Of a stretch of 64,000 bases of DNA, positions 23,927 through 35,734 are shown one piece after another. The position numbers and the translations under genes are program-made. How positions within the stretch are numbered: position 1 is the first letter of the stretch; each line of letters starts with the position of its first letter. The notes beneath the pieces are model-generated. The model saw only the letters and a list, made by a program, of their open reading frames with translations, did no database searches and was not told the origin of the DNA. The DNA comes from Panonychus citri (lineage: Eukaryota; Arthropoda; Arachnida; Trombidiformes; Tetranychidae): assembly GCF_014898815.1 (NCBI RefSeq), contig NW_026515540.1, positions 372,001 through 436,000 on the forward strand, written 5' to 3'.

Positions 23927-26900
23927 AAAATTAAGATGAAGAGGGAAAAGTTTACAGGTAAATGATGATGATGAGCTTGTTTTGTGTGTGTTCAACTTCA
24001 TCAAGCGTAAAAATAATTGCATAACCTTTGAGTTTGTGATTCCAACTAACTACTGATGAAATTTCCCCTTTAACCTTAAATATCAACACGATGATAACTT
24101 CCCCTTACAGGTAACATTGTCTTATCAAGTGACTAAAATATCACAGGTAAAACTACCAACAGGTATCCGAGTGAATTTATCTCCAACCATGTGAATGTCC
24201 TCATCATCTTTAATATATGATAACAAAAAGTGATCATGTTAACAATTGACTGAGCAAAATGATAATAACTGAATTTTGATCAATTTGATTGGTAAATTTT
24301 TTTGCTTCTTCAACACAATTGATTATCATAATCATTTTCCCAAGTAATCAACAACAACAACAGTAAATCAACGGTAACATATTATGACAGAGTATTGAAC
24401 TTATCACCTTACTGATGATGATCATCATCATCATGTAAGAATAATGGTTGAGTGAGATGAGAGAGAGAAAAAAAAATTGGTACAAGAGAAAAAAAAAGTT
24501 CTAATGATAAGAAAAAAATGATAGTTCGAAATGATGAGAATAACAAAATTGATGAAGATATTTTCTAACTAATGAGTTTACCTGAGTTGATGTTATTCAG
24601 ATTCCCATGAAAATCATTATCATGTTTGACCCCTTGAATAGGAAATCTCAGTTAACTGTAAACATTGTTTACTCTTAATGTAATAACTGATGAAAATCTC
24701 ATTACCATGAATATTGAGCTTCCTGAAGTGGATTTTCATTGAATTTTGTGATGAATTTTTTCAATTTTTTACTCAAATTTATTATGATTCTCATTCTGAG
24801 AGCGGCCAAAAAACTCATAAATTGTGACAATTAACTTTAATCATCTTCATTGAACTTAACACACACACACAGTGAGATGTTAATTATAATCAAGTTAAAT
24901 CACCATGAATAATTGGACGCAACTAATTTAAATTGTTTGCTATTTAAATCATCAATTTGATTCAGTTAATCTATTGATTGGATTAATTCTTCAGACAATT
25001 AGTAAATTGTAGTTTTACTTGTTGATTTTTACTTTTTTAACATCGCTAATTGTTTCAGCCCTTTAGTCACGTTGGTTGATTAGCATTAGAATTAACAATC
25101 TTATAGTTTTTTTCTGGTTCCATGATAAAGAATCATGATTGGCATGAACACTGAGAATAAATTAATTTTTTATTTGTTTGGTTGATCATTTGATTGTTTA
25201 ATCTGTAATTTGATCATTCAGGTGAAGGTTAATTGCTCTAGAAAATAAATTGTCTCATTGTTAACAATTTAAATGCTTCATTTGTATCATGATTACATGG
25301 TAAACATATTGGTGCATATTAATGTTAACAATCAAGACTATGAACTTTAATAGTAACAATTAAAACATTTCCAATAGTAAGAAATTGAAAATTAGATCAA
25401 CTTTAATTGTGATGACTAACCAACGATACAAAATTTTCATTTCAATCTATTATTTTAATTCATTTGAAAAACTGACAATTAAACTGATTGATTGATTGCT
25501 GAACCATTGATCAATTTAATCTGAATTGAATTTGACTTCGGTAAACTTTGACTCGAAAACTATGTGATTGTAAAATGAGATTGACTTTTAAGTTAATTGT
25601 TACAATGATCAATATCTAATTACAATCAATAATCATGAGACCTTTGATTGTAAGATGAGTGTGTAGTTGCAACACTGAACTTTTTTCAGAACTTTTTTAC
25701 CCTGGCACTGAATAGCTCTGAATACAGGGTGATGGTGATAGATACAAACTCTAGGCAATTTATGAGACTCTAAATTAATATATTTTACAAACAATTAGCG
25801 TGATTATTAATGAAAAGGTTTCAACCTTGAAAGTTTTGCAGTTCAATTCAGACAGCACCATGTTAATCATTATTATCCCATGAATGATGATGAAAGTAAT
25901 TGTATCATTTACTTTCATTATCATTACAATATAAATAGTTAATAATAATTAGTTAACAGCTCAAGTGAAAAAATATTCAACAATTTCATCACATGTTAAT
26001 ATCATCTTCATGATGGTTAATGATGAAATTCATTCATCAACAGAATCCACAATTTTAAGGTGATTGGCTCAACAATCTACTTGTGAACAATTTAATAGCA
26101 TGGTAACAATTAAGTCTTTTCATTTAATGAAGATATTAAATTCATGTGAAAACATGGGAATCACAATTAAATTCAATTCTTTGGTTTTTTTCCTTATTCT
26201 TTCTCGCTGATTGTTACATGAGGACAATTAAGATGAAATCATGGTGAAAACAGACAATTGAATTTATTGTTGGTGTATTTTCATTTTCAAATGATGATTT
26301 AATTAGTAATATATAATTTGTGAAGTTAATTACATTTGATTAGGAGACGATTTGCAAAAAATCACAATTGTTTCATAGCAATGAAAATTCAACAATAATA
26401 ATAATCAAAATATTAGCAAAACAATTAAGTGTAAAGGATTAGTTGTGACTTGAGGTTAATTTGGTTCTATCACAATTTAACATTGTAGCAGTTAATCAAA
26501 CGAAAGATAATTAGTATAATTAGTTAAATTGATTGGATCAATTGAGCAAAATTATATCACCATCTCAATGGTATCAAAAAAAAACAAAATACAAGAGAAT
26601 TGATCAAAAGTCAATAATAATTAATTGATAAGCAATCGATAATTAGAATCACTAAAATATAGACAATTAGAATTGAATTTGTTCAGGTAGCATGATAATC
26701 AACAAGATGCCCTTAGGACTAGAAAACAAAGAGTACAAGAAAGATTCTAGCTGAGGAAGATGATCAATTTGATTGGGAAAATAGAAAGAGGAATTAGTTA
26801 ATTAGCATTGATTGTTAGTAATCAACAAGAAATCAGTGAATATCAATGTTGATTGTTGATCATGCAAGTGAGTGAAGTTAAAATCAGTAATCCAACAATA

Positions 26901-27772
26901 TCTCAATGTTTTTGTGTCCTATTAACTTGGAAAGTTATTGATAATTACTTAATCATTGATGATTGTCTTGTTGTGTTGCTGGTCTTAATTTCCGTTTCCT
27001 CTGTTAGATTTACTTTGGCTTTGAGTCAAAAAAAGAGATGATGATGGTAACGATGATAATATTGATGATTGGATGACAAAGATGGAGATGAGCTGATGAT
27101 GATAGACATTTACATAGGATGGATGAAGATGCAGTTGAAAAATTGATGATAATCATTAACCATAAATCATGTGATGAAATGTTTCCCATTGAGAGTAGTG
27201 AGAATGAAAAAGTTTTCTGAATGAAGATAAAGAGATGAAGGAAAAATTTTCATCATCAAGAAAATCATTTCAATGTCATTTGTAAATTGGATTTACAACG
27301 AAAACAACATCATATTAGTAGATTAGATTACGTTGTGTAGGTGGTGGTGGTAGTGGATTAGAGGATTAGTGAAACAGTGATCAGCTTCAAGATGTAAACA
27401 ATATAATCATCATCATTATATAATCAATCATTTGCTGTTCCCATAATTAGACCTGCACATTTTTTTCACCAATTGAAAGTTTTATATAAAACTAATAACA
27501 ATAATTAATCATCAGTTAATTATCTATTCTGATTGGCATAATCAGTTCAGCGGTTATCAATGAACTAAATTAATCTTAGCCTGAAATAAATCATTTCAAA
27601 TGTGATGACGATATTAAAACATTTCCATGAATAAAACATGATCCTAGTAACGATTATAGTTGATTGTTAGTAATTATATATTCTTTATATAAGGAAAATA
27701 TTTCGAGTTTTGGTTAATTAGTCAATTGTTGGGTTAGTTTTTCTTTAAATGGTATTGATTAATTGTTGAGAG

Positions 27773-30700
27773 TTACCATAGAGCTCGACGATCTTTACAA
27801 GAATAATGGACCAGGTCACCATTAGGATAACGTAGAAAGGCACTAAAGAAGGAGAAGAGAAAAGGAAGAATAAGAAAGTGATAAAATATGATTATTATCA
27901 TCAAAGTTCCCCTGAAATTCAATTCAATTGATAAATCATAGCATCGATACTCATCCAGTTTCATATATCAATAGCAAATTCAGCTTACAACTGTACTCAT
28001 TTTACATGAATGAAAAATATATGAGAAAATGTTCCTCATGATTGAGTACAGATTCAGGGCATTAATTATAATCATTAGAAGATAATATCTCTATTTCCAT
28101 ATAATACAAATTGTTTTCTTATTCTAATTGATGAATTATTTATGTTAATTGAACATAAATGTGATAACATAAAGTAATTTCAATGTTAAATAATGATCAT
28201 TTGATGTAAATTAGTTCACACAAATTGGTTAGATTATCATGTAATTGATGTAAATTGAATACACACCTAGTTCCAATACGTTTTTGACATTCTTTACATT
28301 TATCTGAATCTTCAACGATAATTTTGTACTCTTGGTGTAATTTAAGTCTTGCTTGTTGGACGGCCAAATGTTGTGATAACAATAGATTACGGTACATAAG
28401 GCCATCGTGACGATCCTTAATTAAGTGCATAGTAACGGTTTCGAGGAAAGATTTAATTGATATAATGTTTATGGTTGAAGGAAGGCTGAGAAGAGCACGA
28501 ATTGGATCAATTTTGGTTGCATGGATTTTCAATAATCTCAGAGCTTCAATGATATTTTCTTGATAATTTTCATCGGTAATCTCATGATGCCAGGAAGATA
28601 TTGATGAGGTTGAAGTGGTTACCGATGATTCCGAAGGTTGGTTCACATAAAGATTCAATAATATAAGAAATACCTGTAACAAGAAAGATGATTAGCAAAT
28701 TTATCAGGTAAAAGTTGAGAAAAATTTCCATACGAATGAGTTAATCTCTAAGGGTGTGAATTTCATATCCACTTCCGTGTAAATCAATGAAATATACACA
28801 CGGTGGGTTTTCTTGTTGTTATTTGATTGTAATAATTACTACACAACAAGATGAGTAAGATGATAAGAGAAAAAGTTTCTCAATCTCTAGGAATTTGGGA
28901 AAAACTCACACACATACAAATCTTAGGATGATGAAAGAAGATTTGAAAGGAATAAGATAATAATAAAACTTATCGTGAGTATTTCATCAATTTATTGAGC
29001 CTCATCATTCATCATACAGAGGAAAGAGATAAAAATGATGAAGATAATGATGATGAAATAGATGGGTGCAATAGACAGGGTTCAGGTCAAGGTTAAAAAA
29101 GTGAATCGTGAGTAGGAAAGTTTCATGATAATGATTATCTACTTGAATGTTTCAGAATTTGAGAAAAAAAGTTCTCTCTCGCTCTTTGAAAATATATACT
29201 GAATTTACAATTGAAATGAAGATGAACTTCAGATGAAAGTGATAGATATTGATGATAACTGTCGTTGAAACAATTAAGTATAAGATTAAATCAATAATAC
29301 CATGTTTGATTAGCCAATTACAATGGTGAATCGTGGGGAGGGCAAGTTTATCAATAATATACATTAGGTATAAATCTGCAGGTTGAAAGCTATGGATGTG
29401 AATTATAATTGATGCGAAAATGATATTAACCTGATAATCATGACAATTCAATAGCAGTGATGGCGATTGAAGTTTCAACTATAGGTTAATTGTTGATTCA
29501 AAAACATTAATGATAATTTTCATCATCATCATTAAGAATTACCTTCCTATGATATGATTAGATGTATAATAATCTTGATAATGAATATAAAATCGTTTCA
29601 GTGACTCTGTTTTTTTTGTGAATGATTTCAATAGATTAAAATTGTTCATCAAGCTCATAGTTAAGACTCAATGATATCTTGATAACAAAAAAATAGCATT
29701 TATAGTTTGCTGCCTAAGGGTAAGAATAATGATCATTTGCATGATTAGAGATAATATCTACTATTGAGATTAAATTATTAACAAGAAAATGGAAGCTATA
29801 ACATAGAAACCTTGAAAAAGGAAAATAATCACGATGATAAATAGCAATTAGAGAAAGAGAAAGAAAGAGAGAGAGAGAGAGTAAGCGAGTGAGTGAGTGA
29901 GAGTGAAAAATTTAACAATTTCAAGTGTTTACGAACGAGATATAATCTTACTCTCTTACCTGAGAGACATCAGATTAGTTCAGATTAACCAATCTACTGG
30001 GGATGATGATAGTGATTCAGATAAATCAAAAGATTAAGGATTATGTAAGTTGGTGAAAAATTCAAGGATAACTAATTATTAATCTGAAAGGTATTACTAC
30101 TCGTTGAAAAAGGACAATAACGTGAACGGTATTCAAGTAAAAAATAAATACATTGTAATGACCGTGAAGATGAAAGTAGACAACTGATAAAGATGATGAT
30201 CAAGATAAGCTAAAAAAAGAGTGATGAAGATAAACATTTACTCTCTCTCTCTCTATCTTTCAATCTCACAGTTGATCATCTGAAAACTCCCAATAACAAA
30301 TAATCAGGCAAAAACTATGCTGGTCTAAATTGCAATAAACATTGAGAATCTTTGAGAAGCATGAAGACTTTCAGATCCTTATTCAGATTCATTAATGGTG
30401 CGGGATGTAAATTCAGAAAAAAAGGAAATATCATAAAGGTAAAGGTAGATGGAGGGTAGCAAAAGGTTGAAAGCCTCTTAATTAGCATCTTCCATGTCAA
30501 TAAAAATCATCCCATCTCACGCTTAGACAAGAAGATGATCAGGTAAATGATGATAGAGAAAGCGAAAGATACACACACAGTAGATACACATATTAACATG
30601 ATAACAAGGTGGGCTAACTGAGGTAAAGAAGATAAAGATTAGCATGAAAATTTTTTTTCTTCTTCTTCATTCTTATCCATATTATTTTCCGATAAGAGAA

Positions 30701-33700
30701 AAAAAGTTCAAATTCTCAATTGAACATGAATAACTTCAAGGTATGTAAATGGTTTATCTATTTTCATTTCTGTGGTTCTCTTGCATCTAATCTGCATCAT
30801 TGATTAGGTTAATCACTGATGAGATGCTGACAGAGATCATGATTCGGAATAAAATATTCAACAGAAAAAAAAACACTGAAACTCAGTATTTTTCCATATA
30901 TTTTTTAACTTCATTTTTCCGTCATCATCATCAGATAATAGTGAAGAAGAAGAGAAAAAAATTTCTAATCTTAAATCTGTCAACTCACTTTGAGATGTTA
31001 TTGTGAATTGATGTTGATGACTTTCTGAGTCTCTACACTTTGGTGAAACAAAAAAATCTCTTCCTTTTAAAAAGCAACAGGGAGAAACAGTTAGCAAAAT
31101 AAACTGTCCATCACTTTGTGAGTATCTATCTGTTTTTTTTTCCTTCCAACCCAAACCTGCATCACTTGTTTCTACCTGTAACTTTTGACTTTGACTCTTA
31201 ATTGGTAAAATTTATGAGTAAGATTCAAATTACAGGGTTGACTGAAGGTTAATCTTTGCAGTGAGCAATTTATTTGACAATGTCAATGGCATTTGATTAG
31301 TTGTAGTGCTGATTGTTGATCAGAGTCTATACTCAGTAATTTTTGTCTGCTCAATATGATCAATTGACAAGGTGTGAATCGGAAGTTGCTAATGATTAAG
31401 AAATCGGTGAAACTTACATCTCTATTGTTGGGATTATCTTTGCTGTAGACTTTGATACAATATTGTTCCGCTTTATTATAATCTCTTAAGTAAAGAGCAT
31501 AGATGGACAGAGCATCTTTATGGTGACCCATTTTACCGGAAACTATGGCTCGTTCTTCCCAAAGTTCATCGTTAAGTAAAAATATTGATAGAGTTTCAGT
31601 TGAGTAAAAGTCTGAAGTTTCAAGAAAAGTGAGCAATTTTTTCCTAATCAATCCAAGATCACCAGGTTCTTGACCAGCAGGTAAAGGTAACTGTCCCTCT
31701 GGAAGGGAAACTATATATTCTTCACGTAAAAATTTAACCTTTTCTCGGTATTTGTTTGCAAGAATATTATGAAATGTTGGTGTTCTATCCTTCCAAATTG
31801 ATATTATATGTTCCAGGTAAGGGATTATAAGTTCAGGGCAAATTTTTTGTAAATATTCAAGAACAGCGTCACGAGGAAGTGTTTCCGTTTCTGCAATATC
31901 TTCACTGAAAATACGTAATCCGTCCAATGGATGATCTTTCAATACCCATTCAGCATATTCAAAAATAAGAGACAAATTAGATTCACCAAGATGCTGAAGA
32001 TACTGAATTGTCCTTTCGTGACCAGGTAACGATGAATTTGGTTGTTTAGCTTGGATAAATAGTAAATCTAATGCTTTCCTATGTAAACCTCGGGTTTGAT
32101 AAAAAATAATTAAATCGCCATATTTGTGATATCTTTTTAGCCAAGTTTCACTTTCTTGTAGGTGACAATGATTATCAGGTAAACGGACCAATGAAGAGAC
32201 CAAACCATCATTTGTTTGTAAATAACATTTGAGTAAAGTTGTATCAACAATTTCCAACAATTTATCACGAGATTTGAGATACTGTTTAAAAGATGGAGAT
32301 GAATTTACTGATGATGATTCACAATTAGCTGATTGATTGTTTGATTTATTAACATTGTTAGTATAACTGGAAATTGATGATATGGTCTCACTTTCTTCAC
32401 TAAGTTTTTGAAGTTTTTTCCTAACTTCTAATAGATAATCAATTAGGGCAAAAATTCCAGCTTCAATATCGGCTCCTTTAAAGACTGGTGGTTCATGGGG
32501 ATATTCAAGTTCATTGCGAAAATCTTCCGGTAAAAATCCTGGAAAAAATCCAATCACAAGAGATGGATGAGTTTCGAGTTTAAGAAATAGATCCATTGCT
32601 TTAACGAACTCCTTTTTACAGAAATAATCAAATGCTTGAAGATTTTCAATCTGACCAATGATCATTTCTTTTCGTTTAATTGATTCCGGTGCATCTGATT
32701 CAAAATCGGGCGATATGTTGACTAATTGCTTGGCGAGGTCGAACTCTTTACTTTGGATTAGTTGTGATGTTTGTTGATCAATGGGTCGAGCAACTAAACA
32801 GTATAAATCTTTGTTCGAGCAGACAAAAAGGATTCCTTTCTTGTCCACACAACGGATAAGATGTTTGAGTTTTCCCGTTGCTCCGCTGGTCAGTTCATCG
32901 ATTCGCTGAATGGATAAACGAGGTTGAGCTGTTCTAATCTCGACAACATTATTTGGTAAAAGAGCTATCAGGTAGGGAGAATCTTCAACTAATCCAAGTG
33001 GACAATCAGACCAGATAACGGGACATTTGAGGATTGATTTTGCATCTTGTTCGAGGAAAAATGTTTTCTCATCAATTCCAACGGCAAAACGATCACCCTC
33101 TAAGGAGGTTAGTAAAGGTTCAGGATATTTTCCTAAGGGAAAAAGTTCAGTTTTTTCACCAGAAACTGAGATCATACAGTATTCATTACGAAAGCCAACA
33201 CATAGTGACTCTGAACACCAGGCAATTGCTTTTGGTGTATCAGGAACATTAATATCTGGAGCCAATTCCAAGAATTTATCATTTTTCCAATAAAAAAACA
33301 TCAATTTCCTCTTGACAACGACACACATTCTCAAAGTGTATTGAATATCACCTAAAAGAAAAATAAAAAAATCCAAATGAATAAGAAGCGAAATGACCAA
33401 AAGCTATTGTACAATGTAAACAAAGTAATATGATTCATGGATATAGAGTGGAAAATATGAACATTAATCAAGATCAAAATTTCATTATTTTGACAAGATG
33501 CTTGTCACCAGGATGAAAAACACCCTACACATCATATGACAATCAAAAGACTAGAAGCGCAACAATAATGGGATAAGTTGGAAATGGATTAATGGATAGA
33601 AAAAGAGTTAATAATGTAAAGAAATTGAAAATTTCATCATTCTAATAATATCCTGAGAAAATGTGGATTTTCTTTCCATGAAAGCTTAAGAATAGAAAAG

Positions 33701-34218
33701 AAAATAACTTTTGAATCCATGAAGCAAGAGAAAAGTTAAAATATAAACTGACCAGTTAGGGTTTGACATTTGAGTACATTTAAGACAAAAAGTGTTGCTC
33801 CTTTAGTCTTATGGAGACTGGTTAGCAAAGGTGAGACCACTTTATCTAGATCATGAACATTAACCAGATTATCGTAAAGACTGATGATCAGATGAAATTC
33901 AGGAACTCCAGCAACCTGAATGATTGGTTTCTTAGAGAAAGCTTTGTTTGCTCTTAACAGGTGAACATCAAACTTTAACTCTAATTTTTTCATAAAATTA
34001 AGAGGGAAAAGAAACATAACAACAATAAGATATTAGACTCATAAAATGAAACCACACAAAATTAACTAATTACCTTTAGTAGGCTTAAGAATTAACTTAA
34101 ACAACAATAGGTTACCCTGTTTGGTTCCGACAAGTAGATGATCACCATAAGCGTGCATACACTCAATGTCCAAGGGATAGTTTTTAAGGATCGAAGTAGT
34201 CCTGTAAATCTCCAACAT
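27773..34218 (-). CDS. Vps39: VPS39/VAM6 homologue, HOPS tethering complex subunit
   Basis: Five coding exons on the minus strand: 34218-34074, 33980-33753, 33351-31418, 28673-28267 and 27842-27773. All introns are GT-AG, phases match, and the joined frame is 2,784 nt (927 aa, against about 880 in human). The N-terminal CNH/beta-propeller region includes LLVGTKQGNLLLF and LRMCVVVKRKL. The clathrin-repeat and VPS39 domains follow, with TLLKCYLQTNDGLV, GHERTIQYLQHLGESNLSL and PRDAVLEYLQ. The C-terminal zinc-binding motif KCKECQKRIG continues across the last intron into SAFLRYPNGDLVHYSC. VPS39 links Rab7/Ypt7 to HOPS for late endosome-lysosome fusion. The start (34218) aligns residue for residue with the usual N-terminus. 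Extra Ser/Asn-rich sequence near residues 450-475 explains some of the added length. Intron 3 is 2.7 kb. Confidence 0.96.
28674..31417 (-). other. VPS39 intron 3 (2,744 bp)
   Basis: Bounded by donor GTAAGT (31417-31412) and acceptor TTACAG (ending 28674). It contains GA/CT tracts (about 29848-29881 and 30239-30252) and two copies of the dispersed AAAAAAGTTC word (about 29165 and 30700). Open frames at 29152-29478, 30315-30500 and 30858-31154 look non-coding. Confidence 0.8.
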
Positions 34219-34897
34219 ATCACTTAAAAACCCCAAAAAAATTCTAAAAAAACAATAGAAAAAATTGAACAAATAAAAACAAAAAAGAATAGAAAACAAA
34301 TTAATTAACAAAGGAATAAATTTTCTTAATGAATCATTTTTTTCTCAATCAAAACAATGAAAAATTTTCTTTTGTTTATAAATCAAAAGCCTAACATCAT
34401 ATGTTACAAATGACGAAAACGAAAGTAACTCCATCTCTTGACAATCGAGTAAACTAAAAATCGAACTAATTTCAAATCTTTTCTTTTTTTTTCCATTCCA
34501 ACAATTAACTTTTTTGTTTGTTTGTTTTCTTTTTACTGTGTTAATTAATTAGTTACAATTAATTCTGTGAACAGATTGTTTTTTTTTGACAAGAATAGAA
34601 TAGAAGGTTTATTTTGATGGATGATTAACTGTTTTTAGAATGTTATTGTTTAATTGTGATAAATAGTCGAAGGTTAATTGTGTTTCTCTTTGTTGCATTA
34701 TTACAATTTTCATTGATTTTATTTAATTTTGTTTCTCATCACAATCAATGACAATCATTAATTACCAATTGATCATAGAAAACAATAGGAAGCAAATTTT
34801 GATCAATACACGAGTACAGAGATAATTAGACTGATTGTTATTGATCATTTAGATTTACAATTTACTTGAAAATAGAAGGCAAAAAAAGTTAATTATC
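34219..34897. promoter_or_regulatory. Divergent intergenic region between VPS39 and the sushi gene
   Basis: There are 679 bp between the two start codons, which point away from each other. The sequence is AT-rich with T tracts. No TATA element or start site can be assigned with confidence. A shared bidirectional promoter is inferred from spacing only. Confidence 0.4.
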
Positions 34898-35637
34898 ATG
34901 AAAGGCTTAACTAATTTTCTCGGTAAGATTTTCATTGATTTACAATTTTCTTCGATCTGTTTGTAATCCATTTTCCTAATTACAGTTACAATTACTTTAA
35001 TTGTCTCCTCGTTGGTCATCATAACAACAAATGGACAATATAATCCATATTATCCTCCTCAGTATCCTTACTACCCTCAACCTTACCCTCAACCTTACCC
35101 TCAGCCTGTGAATCAATATCAAACTGGTGAGTTTTTGTTTCTCATTCAATTTTAATTCTGAGTCAATAAAGTGATTCTGATTAACTGTTTTCAAATCCAG
35201 GTACATGTCCAAACGCCTTGACCGCTCCATCAAATGGAGCCTTAGTCTCTGGTTGTGCTCCAACCATCGGGAGTGTTTGTACCTTTTCCTGTAACTCGGG
35301 TTACACTTTGTCCGGATCATCAACGGTTACCTGTGTAGCCCCTGGCTACTGGTCATCTGCCGCTCCAACTTGTTCAGCGAGTACAAGTGATTATCTTTGA
35401 TTAATTAAAGCCCTTTCGAGGCTGAAAAATGCAATTTCGAAGGTTCAAAATTATGAGAAAAAAAAAGTTCTAATTGTAACTTTTTCCCTTTCAGGAGTAA
35501 TTGGCTACCTTGCTGTTCCCAATAGAGGATTTGGAAGACCATATGTATGGTCAGTATTGTCCATAGATTATTAAATCTAATCCAGAAAAAACCAATCTAG
35601 TAATTAAATTTTCTTTTTTCAAACATTCAGGGGATAA
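34898..35637 (+). CDS. Small secreted protein with one sushi (CCP) domain
   Basis: Proposed exons are 34898-34922, 34986-35126, 35201-35380, 35495-35549 and 35631-35637, giving 135 aa with consistent phases. The N-terminus MKGLTNFLVTITLIVSSLVI is a clear signal peptide, possibly cleaved near TTNG-Q. A Pro/Tyr/Gln repeat (PYPQPYPQPYPQP) comes next, then a sushi module (CPNALTAPSNGAL ... CTFSCNSGYTLSG ... CVAPGYW ... PTC) with six cysteines, as in selectin-type CCP modules. The tail reads VIGYLAVPNRGFGRPY. Two choices are uncertain: the exon 3 donor (35380 or 35386, same phase) and the exon 4 donor (35549 gives a short ending in YVWG, while 35543 gives a longer Cys-containing ending). An AATAAA at 35729-35734 supports the 3' end. 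A role in adhesion or immunity is possible but unsupported. Confidence 0.78.
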
Positions 35638-35728
35638 ATTGTCAAGCTCGGAAATCAATACTCATCAATTAACTGATATTATGAAACAACTATCAACTAA
35701 TCATCTCTTGCACAGTTAATGTAACTTC

Positions 35729-35734
35729 AATAAA
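35729..35734 (+). terminator. Polyadenylation signal AATAAA of the sushi gene
   Basis: A canonical AATAAA lies 92 bp after the proposed stop codon, on the same strand. Confidence 0.6.

Larger units (their letters stand above)
15920..27772. other. About 11.8 kb of gene-poor intergenic DNA
   Basis: Very AT-rich, with many TTAATTG/CAATTAA words. Simple repeats include (GGT)n at about 16192-16214, GA tracts at about 16405-16418, 16519-16536 and 23882-23924, and (ATT)n at about 20020-20042. A 26 bp perfect palindrome lies at 19619-19644 and a 17 bp stem hairpin at 25883-25925. Open frames of 60-70 codons exist but show no coding character. I cannot exclude short unrecognised exons or non-coding RNAs. 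Confidence 0.6.

Noticed and set aside
25883..25925. Hairpin with a 17 bp stem and short loop
   Set aside because: The stem is ATGATG/CATCAT-like low-complexity DNA, a class expected by chance here, so I do not call it a miRNA.
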